Below are positions 1 to 5,392 of a DNA stretch of 5,411 nucleotides, piece by piece (position 1 is the stretch's first letter; each line of letters begins with the position of its first letter). A program made the translations under genes and the position numbers. Under the pieces are notes generated by a model, which worked only from the letters and a program-made list of their open reading frames with translations, ran no database searches and was not told the origin of the DNA. This stretch comes from JBFLVN01 sp040758475. GTDB taxonomy: Bacteria; JAGRBM01. The stretch lies in assembly GCA_040758475.1 (NCBI GenBank), contig JBFLVN010000248.1, positions 1-5,411 on the forward strand. Direction: 5' to 3'.

Positions 1-89
1 ATAATCCGGGCGGTCTCATCCACCTTGATCCGCACGGGGACCCGGAGGCTGGCCCGCCGGTCCGAAGGGTCTTTGACTGGTTCGCCCAA
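1..89 (-). CDS. PilZ-domain-like protein, 5' end only (runs off the left edge)
   Basis: Reading the minus strand from a TTG at 89-87 gives about 29 residues, MGEPVKDPSDRR followed by ASLRVPVRIKVDETARI, with no stop before the window ends. The R-x-x-x-R arrangement (RASLR) followed by an alternating hydrophobic beta strand (VPVRIKV) is how PilZ domains begin, and PilZ proteins usually carry this within the first 10-20 residues. The Arg residues of that motif bind c-di-GMP in known PilZ proteins. Codons in this frame are GC3-rich, unlike the two competing minus frames. A GAGG five bases before the TTG could be the ribosome binding site. The frame stays open upstream to TAA stops near 257-262 but has no ATG or GTG there, so TTG is the best start in view. 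The gene is transcribed divergently from the receiver gene. The PilZ call rests on a short motif and is tentative; c-di-GMP binding is inferred. Confidence 0.5.
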   Translation of the reverse strand, partial: MGEPVKDPSDRRASLRVPVRIKVDETARI

Positions 90-232
90 CTCCGCCTCGC
101 CGTACAGGTTTCTCCGGCGCCACGTCCCCTGGTGGTGACCGGGATCACACTTTTTGCGATCGAACCCGACCGGCCGCCAGTGTATATCGGATCGCGTGGA
201 GAGAAAATAACGGGGGCGGGGACCGCGTTTTT

Positions 233-261
233 TTGACCGTGGTTGCCGGGTGCCTTATTAT
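233..261 (+). promoter_or_regulatory. Sigma70-type promoter for the CheY-like gene
   Basis: TTGACC (233-238) and TATTAT (256-261) each match the -35 and -10 consensus at five of six bases and are separated by the ideal 17 bases. A T7 run (228-234) overlaps the start of the -35 box. Transcription would start near 268, leaving a leader of about 79 bases before the GTG at 347. The alternative GTG at 278 would have only about 10 bases of leader, so the promoter position also supports the downstream start. Confidence 0.65.
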
Positions 262-288
262 TGGGGGGTAGCCACACGTGGGGACGGG

Positions 289-307
289 GGCTCTGCCGGA
301 GCCTTTT
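289..307 (+). other. Short hairpin with U4 in the leader of the CheY-like gene
   Basis: GGCTC (289-293) and GAGCC (299-303) can form a five-base-pair stem around a five-base loop, followed directly by TTTT (304-307). It lies between the predicted transcription start and the start codon, where an attenuator would sit. The stem is short and the U-run is only four, so in this GC-rich leader it may be chance. Confidence 0.25.
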
Positions 308-335
308 GCGGGGACGGGCAGGGCCGGGGCCGGCC

Positions 336-342
336 GAGAGGG
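336..342 (+). promoter_or_regulatory. Ribosome binding site selecting the GTG start at 347
   Basis: GAGAGGG lies four bases before GTG 347. It is a reasonable Shine-Dalgarno sequence and places the first residue about ten positions ahead of the conserved acidic pair, as in CheY. Confidence 0.5.
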
Positions 343-346
343 TTTC

Positions 347-775
347 GTGCTTCGCGAGCTTCGCATCCTGGTCGCCGACGACGCGAGCGTCATGCGCCGC
401 TTGCTTGGGCATTGGCTTAACAAGATGGTCTTTTGCCAGGTGGTCGAGGCCCAGGACGGCCTGGAGGCCATCCGGAAGGTCCAGGAAGCCCAGGCGGCCG
501 GAGTCCCCTTCGACCTCGTTTTGACCGACGTCAAGATGCCCCACGTGGACGGTATCCGGCTCGTCGAATACGTCCGCGGCAAATTGGCGAACACGCAAGT
601 CCCCATCGTCGTGATCACGACCTTCGCCGACCCCGACCTCCGGGACAAGGCCCTCGAAGCGGGCGCCAACGGATACATTACGAAACCCCTCAAGTACTTC
701 GAACTCCTCCGGGTCCTCATCCGGCTTTTCGGGTCCAGCTATTCGGAGATGGAAAAACCGGCCCTGGCCCATTGA
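347..775 (+). CDS. Stand-alone CheY-like response regulator (receiver domain only)
   Basis: This 142-residue protein is a single receiver domain with no output domain, a cytoplasmic phospho-acceptor switch of the CheY type. All expected residues are visible: the Mg-binding pair D11-D12 (LVADDAS), phospho-acceptor D61 (LTDVKMPHVDG), the switch Thr at T91 (VVITTFAD), the aromatic switch Y110 and the conserved K113 (GYITKPL). The spacing from Thr to Lys (22) equals that of E. coli CheY. The length is slightly above the usual 120-130 because of a short tail after the last helix (SSYSEMEKPALAH). GTG 347 is chosen as start because it has a Shine-Dalgarno and fits the family N-terminus. A GTG at 278 would add 23 Gly/Ala/Arg-rich residues resembling translated leader. 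It has its own promoter, and no kinase gene is adjacent. The receiver call is certain; the partner (CheA or another histidine kinase) is unknown, so no gene symbol is given. Confidence 0.93.
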   Translation: MLRELRILVADDASVMRRLLGHWLNKMVFCQVVEAQDGLEAIRKVQEAQAAGVPFDLVLTDVKMPHVDGIRLVEYVRGKLANTQVPIVVITTFADPDLRDKALEAGANGYITKPLKYFELLRVLIRLFGSSYSEMEKPALAH

Positions 776-779
776 GAGC

Positions 780-803
780 GGCCTCCTGGCCCCTTGGTTT
801 TTT
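780..803 (+). terminator. Weak intrinsic terminator candidate after the CheY-like gene
   Basis: GGCC (780-783) and GGCC (788-791) form a four-base-pair stem with loop TCCT, beginning four bases after the stop codon. A T6 run follows at 798-803, six bases beyond the stem. The short stem and the gap to the T-run make this a weak candidate. Confidence 0.3.
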
Positions 804-804
804 C

Positions 805-834
805 CTGACATACCTGTTTCCCCCGTGTTAAACT
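805..834 (+). promoter_or_regulatory. Candidate extended -10 promoter for the aldehyde dehydrogenase
   Basis: CTGACA (805-810, five of six to the -35 consensus) is followed after 18 bases by TAAACT (829-834, four of six to the -10), with a TG at 826-827 forming an extended -10 element. The start point would fall near 841, about 28 bases before the ATG. This suggests the dehydrogenase is transcribed independently of the receiver gene. Confidence 0.4.
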
Positions 835-868
835 GAACTTCCCCGGGTAATCCGGTTGATCGCGTCTC

Positions 869-2293
869 ATGGCGAAACGTTATCGAAACAAGATCGGTCC
901 CGAATGGCGGAGCGGCAGGGACTCGGCCATGATCCGCAATCCCTTCGACGGGCAGGTCGTGGGGCGGGTGGCGCTGGCGACCGAAGAGCAATGCGAGGAA
1001 GCCATCGCGGGGGCCGCCCGGATTTTCGAGAAGACCCGGCGCATGGCGAGCCACGAGCGGGCCCGGGCGTGCTTCGACGTGGCGGGGGAAATCTCCCGCC
1101 GGGCGGAAGAAATCTCCGAACTCATCACCGCCGAGGCGGGAAAGCCCATCCAGTATTCGCGGGCCGAGGTCGAACGGGCCGTCCAGACGTTCTTCCTGGC
1201 GGGGGAAGAGGCCCGGCGTATTGGCGGAGAAGTAACGCCCCTCGACCTTTCCGCCCGGACGGAAGGGTATCTCGCCCTCACGGGCCGTTTTCCGCGGGGC
1301 CCCCTTTCGGCCATCACGCCCTTTAACTTTCCGCTGAATCTTGTCGCCCACAAGGTCGCCCCGGCCCTGGCGACGGGGACGCCTTTGATCCTCAAACCTT
1401 CCCGGCAGGCGCCGCTCACGGCCCTCGTGCTGGCGGAAATTGTCGAGGAAGTGGGGTGGCCGGGGGAGGCTTTCTCCGTCCTTTATTGCGAGGACGGCGT
1501 GGCCGAAAAGCTGGTCCTCGATCCCCGGATCAAGACTTTTTCCTTCACAGGGAGCGACCGGGTGGGCTGGATGCTCAAGGAAAACGCCCCGCGAAAGCAC
1601 GTCGTCCTGGAACTGGGCGGCGATGCGGCGGCCATCGTGGCCGAGGACGCGGATTTGGAATGGGCCGTGCCCCGGTGCGCCATCGGGGCGTTCGCCTACG
1701 CGGGGCAAATCTGCATTTCGATCCAACGCCTGTTCGTCGCACGCAAGATTCACGAGGAATTTCTCGCCCGGTTTCTGGAACACGTGGGAAAGCTCCCCGT
1801 CGGAAACCCCAAGGACCCGGCCACGGTCGTGGGGCCCGTCATCGAACCGGCGGCGGCCGACCGCATCCAGGGATGGGTCTCGGAGGCCGTGGAGAAGGGC
1901 GCCAAGGTTCTCCTCGAAGGAAAGCGCGAAGGAAATCTCCTCTGGCCCACTGTTTTGACGGACGTTTCCCCGGAAACGAGCCTTTCGTGCAACGAGGTGT
2001 TCGGCCCCGTGGTTTGTGTCCAGGCGGTCGATAGCTTGGAAGAAGCCATCCGGCTCTCGAACGCTTCCCGCTACGGTCTCCAGGCCGGCGTCTTTACGGG
2101 CGACATCCGGCGGGCTTTCCAGGCTTTCCGCAACTTGGAAGTAGGGGGCGTCGTCGTGAATGACTACCCCATGTTCCGCGTGGACAACCACCCCTACGGC
2201 GGCGTCAAGGATTCGGGCATGGGGAAGGAAGGCGTCCGCCCGGCGATTGAAGAACTTACCGATGTGAAGACGCTTATTCTCAAGACGACGTAA
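869..2293 (+). CDS. NAD(P)-dependent aldehyde dehydrogenase (ALDH superfamily)
   Basis: This 474-residue cytoplasmic enzyme should oxidise an aldehyde to the carboxylate with NAD(P)+. It has the complete ALDH catalytic set: oxyanion-hole N153 (TPFNFPLN), cofactor-binding K176 (LILKPS), the Rossmann-type FTGS turn at 226-229, general base E248 (LELGG), nucleophile C282 (GQICIS) and E376 in the NEVFGP motif. The length is normal for the family. ATG 869 is preferred over ATG 929 because residues 11-30 (EWRSG, then IRNPFDGQVVG) align with the usual ALDH N-terminus, although the Shine-Dalgarno is poor. The run GQICISIQR and the C-terminal PYGGVKDSGMGKEGVRPAIEELT resemble the ALDH group containing family 21 and lactaldehyde/non-phosphorylating GAPDH-like members rather than betaine-aldehyde or MMSA dehydrogenases; that assignment is from memory. 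The substrate cannot be told. It converges on the outer-membrane protein gene with a 49-base gap. Confidence 0.95.
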   Translation: MAKRYRNKIGPEWRSGRDSAMIRNPFDGQVVGRVALATEEQCEEAIAGAARIFEKTRRMASHERARACFDVAGEISRRAEEISELITAEAGKPIQYSRAEVERAVQTFFLAGEEARRIGGEVTPLDLSARTEGYLALTGRFPRGPLSAITPFNFPLNLVAHKVAPALATGTPLILKPSRQAPLTALVLAEIVEEVGWPGEAFSVLYCEDGVAEKLVLDPRIKTFSFTGSDRVGWMLKENAPRKHVVLELGGDAAAIVAEDADLEWAVPRCAIGAFAYAGQICISIQRLFVARKIHEEFLARFLEHVGKLPVGNPKDPATVVGPVIEPAAADRIQGWVSEAVEKGAKVLLEGKREGNLLWPTVLTDVSPETSLSCNEVFGPVVCVQAVDSLEEAIRLSNASRYGLQAGVFTGDIRRAFQAFRNLEVGGVVVNDYPMFRVDNHPYGGVKDSGMGKEGVRPAIEELTDVKTLILKTT

Positions 2294-2319
2294 AAAGGGC
2301 GGGGATTTCTCCCCGCCCT
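2292..2319 (-). terminator. Strong intrinsic terminator between convergent genes
   Basis: AGGGCGGGGA (2296-2305) and TCCCCGCCCT (2310-2319) form a perfect ten-base-pair, very GC-rich stem with loop TTTC. Read on the minus strand the hairpin is followed by five T (complement of 2292-2296), the classical arrangement for ending the outer-membrane protein transcript, whose stop is 23 bases upstream. On the plus strand no T-run follows, so its effect on the aldehyde dehydrogenase transcript would depend on the hairpin alone. Confidence 0.8.
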
Positions 2320-2342
2320 GGGCAATCCGGAAAAAAGAAGCG

Positions 2343-3530
2343 CTAGTTGTACCAGCCGAAGCCGCTGGAGATGAAGAAGCGGTTGTCGCGGCCGCTGGAG
2401 GGGAGTTCCGTCTTTTCCTGGAACCAGCCGCCTTCGAGCCGCCAGACCCACAGGCGGAGGGCGAGGCCGGCCGCGCCGCCGGTTTCGTTGAGGCCCGCGC
2501 GGAGGGTGAGGATTTTCTTGAAGGCGATCTCGCCGCCGAAGCTCACTTTCTCGCCGAAGGTGTAGTCGGGGTCCAGTCCGTTCGTATCCCGGTTCAAGTC
2601 GCGGAAATCGACGGCCAGCTTGACGTCACCGATGACGATGGACTGGATGTAGGCGAGGCCGATATCCACGGTCTGGGGGATGTCGTCGAAATCGAAACGC
2701 GTGTCGGCCACGTCCTGCCAGACCACGGCGGCCTGGAGGCGGCTTCCCTTGAGGCCGGGAGCATTCCCGAGGGCGGGAATTTCCTCGAACGGGACCATGA
2801 AGAGAGTGCCCAAATCCACGCCGGCACCGAAGGATGAATCGCTCTGGCAGTTGAGGATGGGGACTCCCCCGCAACCTCCGAAGGGCTTGACGATCTCCGC
2901 GTCGAGGCCTTCATTTCCCGCAAGTTCCTGGGCATTTTCAGTGTCGAACGAACTCCAACGGTTGAACAATTTCAGGTTGAGCCCGGCCGCCACGTATTTC
3001 TCGATCACGTCGTACGATAGACCAACGACGCCGCCAAGGTCGGTGGTTTTGCGGGTGATGACGATTTCGTCGGTCGGTGTCGCGATGTTGCTGTCGGCGC
3101 TTGAGATGGATTGCTCCAACGTCCAATCGAATACGACGGCCGCGCCGATAGCAACGGGGCCTTTCTTGATCGTAAAGTAGGAAATCGAATCGATCCGGCT
3201 GAAAATAGGTTCACCCTGGTGGTTGATGATGAGCTGGGCCGCGTCGTTCGCCGTTGATACGTCGGCCACGTCGCCGATGAATCCGAGCGTTTCCTTGTTG
3301 CTTTCCCACATGGGTGCGAGGGCCTGGATTTCCATCTCTTCGATGGTGGCGAGGCCGGCGGGGTTGTAGAAGAGGGCGTTGTAATCGCCCCCCACGCCGA
3401 CGGCCGCGTTCCCCATGCCGAGCGCCCGGGGGGTGCGGGGGTTGAACGCCTTGCCCGATTGGGCGAGCAGATTCGCCGGCAGAAAGAGAGTTGCCAGCAA
3501 GAGAACGAGCCAGACTCTTTGGGTTCGCAT
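2343..3530 (-). CDS. TraF/FadL-like outer-membrane beta-barrel protein
   Basis: A 395-residue exported protein. Residues 1-23 form a signal peptide: basic MRTQR, a Leu-rich core, and probable cleavage after LLA before QSGK. Residues 35-61 carry RALGMGNAAVG, then DYNALFYNPAGLA, the N-terminal signature of FadL/PorV/TraF-type outer-membrane proteins. The remainder is alternating hydrophobic/polar strands, and the C-terminal part (LRAGLNETGG, LALRLWVWRLEGGW, then DNRFFISSGFGWY) matches the end of proteins annotated as 'conjugal transfer protein TraF' (TraF_2-like) in many environmental diderms. Despite that name no conjugation genes are nearby. Cys220 and Cys228 could form a small extracytoplasmic disulfide loop. 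The ATG at 3530 has a good Shine-Dalgarno; extending the frame to 3635 adds 35 residues ahead of the signal peptide and is rejected. It may be a channel for a hydrophobic substrate or a structural outer-membrane protein; the substrate is unknown. Confidence 0.85.
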   Translation of the reverse strand: MRTQRVWLVLLLATLFLPANLLAQSGKAFNPRTPRALGMGNAAVGVGGDYNALFYNPAGLATIEEMEIQALAPMWESNKETLGFIGDVADVSTANDAAQLIINHQGEPIFSRIDSISYFTIKKGPVAIGAAVVFDWTLEQSISSADSNIATPTDEIVITRKTTDLGGVVGLSYDVIEKYVAAGLNLKLFNRWSSFDTENAQELAGNEGLDAEIVKPFGGCGGVPILNCQSDSSFGAGVDLGTLFMVPFEEIPALGNAPGLKGSRLQAAVVWQDVADTRFDFDDIPQTVDIGLAYIQSIVIGDVKLAVDFRDLNRDTNGLDPDYTFGEKVSFGGEIAFKKILTLRAGLNETGGAAGLALRLWVWRLEGGWFQEKTELPSSGRDNRFFISSGFGWYN

Positions 3531-3535
3531 AAGAT

Positions 3536-3541
3536 TCCTTT
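3536..3541 (-). promoter_or_regulatory. Ribosome binding site of the outer-membrane protein
   Basis: On the minus strand AAAGGA lies five bases before the ATG at 3530. It selects the start that puts the signal peptide at the true N-terminus. Confidence 0.7.
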
Positions 3542-3613
3542 CCCTAGAACGTCCCGGCCTTTTTAGACCTTCGGAAGACGCCCCCTCCATAGCACAGGGG
3601 TTTGAAGGCCCCC

Positions 3614-3629
3614 AGTGAGCCTTTTCACA
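3614..3629. promoter_or_regulatory. CRP/FNR-family-like operator in the divergent region
   Basis: AGTGA, six bases, then TCACA matches the CRP core TGTGA-N6-TCACA at nine of ten positions. The right half continues as TCACATTT (3625-3632), identical to the extended CRP half-site. The site lies 83 bases before the outer-membrane protein start and 119 before the chemoreceptor start, so it could serve either divergent gene. No cognate regulator is in the window, and a single match could be chance. Confidence 0.4.
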
Positions 3630-3646
3630 TTTCACAACGGTTCACA
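3624..3646 (+). repeat. Three TTCACA hexamers in 23 bases
   Basis: TTCACA occurs at 3624-3629, 3631-3636 and 3641-3646, with start-to-start steps of 7 and 10 bases. The first copy overlaps the right half of the CRP-like palindrome. Repeated half-sites like this are typical of operators bound by several regulator subunits. The third copy also resembles a -35 box on the plus strand, but no -10 lies at a usable distance. Confidence 0.5.
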
Positions 3647-3659
3647 GTTTCATGGCCCG

Positions 3660-3688
3660 GGGGCCCTTATTTAGGTGCCTTGGGCCCC
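3660..3688. repeat. Seven-base-pair GC inverted repeat upstream of the chemoreceptor
   Basis: GGGGCCC (3660-3666) and GGGCCCC (3682-3688) are exact reverse complements separated by 15 bases. No T-run follows on either strand, so it is not a normal terminator. It could be a leader hairpin or a protein-binding site; each arm contains GGGCCC, which is itself a palindrome. Confidence 0.4.
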
Positions 3689-3735
3689 TGAATTCACTAG
3701 ACTGCCCCCTTTCGATTACAGGTGAGGGGCAGGGT

Positions 3736-3742
3736 AGGCGGA
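3736..3742 (+). promoter_or_regulatory. Ribosome binding site selecting the chemoreceptor ATG at 3749
   Basis: AGGCGGA lies six bases before ATG 3749. The alternative GTG at 3722, which would add nine residues, is preceded by a pyrimidine/AT stretch without a Shine-Dalgarno. Confidence 0.5.
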
Positions 3743-3748
3743 TTCCCG

Positions 3749-5392
3749 ATGCCACGGCGCTGGGCCTGGAATAGCTTGTCTCTTCGGCAAAAGGCGCTCG
3801 CCGCTGTCCTGGCTTGCGATCTGCTCGCCGGCATTTTGGTTCAAGTGGGCAACCACCTGATCTGGGAAGGGGCGGTCCACCAGGCTAGCGAGGGAACCCG
3901 AAGCATCGCCCGCCTACTCGTGGAACGGATGCAAGAAGTTGCGGCGGCGGTCCCATCACCCGCGCCATTCTTTGTTCCTTCGGAAGGAGGGGGCGCTTCC
4001 TTTCCCCAAGAGCCTGCTCCCGCCCCGGCGCCCGCGACGAGGGAGCAACTGGTCAAAAGCGTCGAGGAAATCGCCCGGCAGGCCAAAGTCCAAACGCTCA
4101 TTCTTGCGGGCGGCGATGAGCCAGAGGCGTCCTTCGGAGCGGGAGAGGGGGCGCTGGCGGGATTTCGCAGAGAATTGCCAAACGACGCGGACGTGGACGT
4201 GCAGGAGAAAGGCGGCCGCCTCGTTCTCGCCACGCACTACCGGGTTTCCGATCTGGGCGGAAAACCCGCCGATCTTTACCTCACCCGGGACGTAACGGAA
4301 GACCTCTCCTATTGGAAAGGCCGGATGAGGCTTTCCTGGATACTGCTTGCCTTCGGGATCGCCGTGACAATTTTCGCCGTATGGGCCGTGACGAATCACC
4401 TGCTCTCCCCCTTGCCGCCGCTCCAGAAGGCGGTCGAAGCCATGGCTTCCGGCGATTTGATGCGGCGGGTGGACGTTCAGCGTTCCGATGATTTCGGGCA
4501 TCTGGCCGGGGCCTTCAACGACATGGCCATGGGAATGGCCCATCTGATCGGCCAGATCCGCGACGCGGGAGGGAACCTCGCCGCTTCTTCCACCCAGATC
4601 CAGGCGACGACGGAAGCCCTCGCGCACGGGGCGGAGGACCAGTCCCGGCAGACCGCTGAGATGGCCACAGCCGTCGAGGAAATGGCTTCGAGCGTCCAGC
4701 TCATTTTCGAGAACACCCGCCGCGCCCACGAGGCGAGCGAACGCTCGACGAACCTCGCCCAGGAGGGGGGCGAGGTCATCCGCCAGACGATCGATCACAT
4801 GGGAAGCGGCGTGTCGGTGGCCGACCGGAGTTCGGGCGAGATCAAACAGCTCGCCCGCATGAGCCAAGATATCGGAAAGATTCTTGATGTAATTCGTGGA
4901 ATTGCGGCCCAGACGAACCTCCTCGCCCTCAACGCCGCCATCGAGGCGGCCCGGGCCGGGGAGCACGGCCGGGGGTTCGAGGTCGTGGCCGATGAAATCC
5001 GCAAACTCGCCGACAAGAGCAAGACCTCTACCGGCGAAATCCAGACGATCCTGGAGGCCATTCAGGCGGCGGCGAGCCGGGCCGCTTCGTCCATGGAAGA
5101 ACTTCGGGAGAGCGTGGTCCGGGGGACGGAACTTACGACCCATGCGGGCCAATCCCTTCAGGCGATTCTCGCTTCGGCCTCCCAGACGACGGATTTGATG
5201 GGGACGCTTACGAGCGCGGCCGAGCAGCAGGCCCGCGTTTCCGACCAGGTGGCTTCGTCGGTCACGAATATTTCGAAGATCACCCGCGCTAACGCCACGA
5301 GTTCCGAGGAGATCGCCAGCACGGCGGCCGAGCTCGCGCGCCTCGCGGAAAAGCTCCGTACCTATGTCGGCCAGTTCAAATTGGAAATTTGA
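3749..5392 (+). CDS. Methyl-accepting chemotaxis protein (transmembrane chemoreceptor)
   Basis: A 547-residue inner-membrane receptor that should control a CheA kinase through CheW. Order: a short basic cytoplasmic start (MPRRW), TM1 at about 14-39, an extracytoplasmic sensor region at about 40-194, TM2 at about 195-215, a HAMP domain at about 216-269 (with RSDDFGHLAGAFNDM), then the coiled-coil signalling domain to the C-terminus. The hairpin tip at about 386-410 is canonical (AAQTNLLALNAAIEAA, then RAGEHGRGF), so CheA/CheW contact is expected. Ser/Thr/Glu/Gln-rich helices on both sides (for example AEMATAVEEMASS) are plausible methylation regions. The C-terminus ends FKLEI without an NWETF-type CheR/CheB docking pentapeptide. 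The sensor region is under 160 residues and carries a Pro/Ala-rich stretch at about 69-97; the part after it, with beta-like strands ending YLTRDVTEDLSYWKG, might be Cache-like, which I cannot confirm. The ligand is unknown. The gene is divergent from the outer-membrane protein and no other che gene is in the window. Confidence 0.93.
   Translation: MPRRWAWNSLSLRQKALAAVLACDLLAGILVQVGNHLIWEGAVHQASEGTRSIARLLVERMQEVAAAVPSPAPFFVPSEGGGASFPQEPAPAPAPATREQLVKSVEEIARQAKVQTLILAGGDEPEASFGAGEGALAGFRRELPNDADVDVQEKGGRLVLATHYRVSDLGGKPADLYLTRDVTEDLSYWKGRMRLSWILLAFGIAVTIFAVWAVTNHLLSPLPPLQKAVEAMASGDLMRRVDVQRSDDFGHLAGAFNDMAMGMAHLIGQIRDAGGNLAASSTQIQATTEALAHGAEDQSRQTAEMATAVEEMASSVQLIFENTRRAHEASERSTNLAQEGGEVIRQTIDHMGSGVSVADRSSGEIKQLARMSQDIGKILDVIRGIAAQTNLLALNAAIEAARAGEHGRGFEVVADEIRKLADKSKTSTGEIQTILEAIQAAASRAASSMEELRESVVRGTELTTHAGQSLQAILASASQTTDLMGTLTSAAEQQARVSDQVASSVTNISKITRANATSSEEIASTAAELARLAEKLRTYVGQFKLEI

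Noticed and set aside
181..186. Possible minus-strand -10 box (TATACA) for the PilZ-like gene
   Set aside because: No recognisable -35 lies 16-18 bases upstream on the minus strand; the -10 match alone is too weak.
278..346. Upstream GTG extension of the receiver gene
   Set aside because: It would begin about 10 bases after the predicted transcription start and adds a Gly/Ala/Arg-rich segment not expected in CheY-type proteins.
145..720. 191-codon minus-strand open frame opposite the receiver gene
   Set aside because: It covers the coding bases of the intact receiver and its promoter, and its Ser/Arg/Thr/Pro-rich translation shows no domain.
3531..3635. 35-residue N-terminal extension of the outer-membrane protein
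   Set aside because: It would bury the signal peptide internally; the ATG at 3530 has its own Shine-Dalgarno.
3641..3673. Plus-strand promoter using TTCACA as -35 and TTATTT/TATTTA as -10
   Set aside because: The spacer is 20-21 bases, too long for a sigma70 promoter. I found no convincing sigma28 or sigma54 promoter for the chemoreceptor either.
3722..3748. GTG start adding nine residues to the chemoreceptor
   Set aside because: No Shine-Dalgarno precedes it, whereas ATG 3749 has AGGCGGA at good spacing. It cannot be fully excluded.
3956..5152. 398-codon open frame on the minus strand opposite the chemoreceptor
   Set aside because: The plus frame encodes a full, canonical receptor over the same bases. 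The antisense translation is Arg/Gly/His-rich without a recognisable domain, as expected of an open shadow frame in GC-rich DNA.
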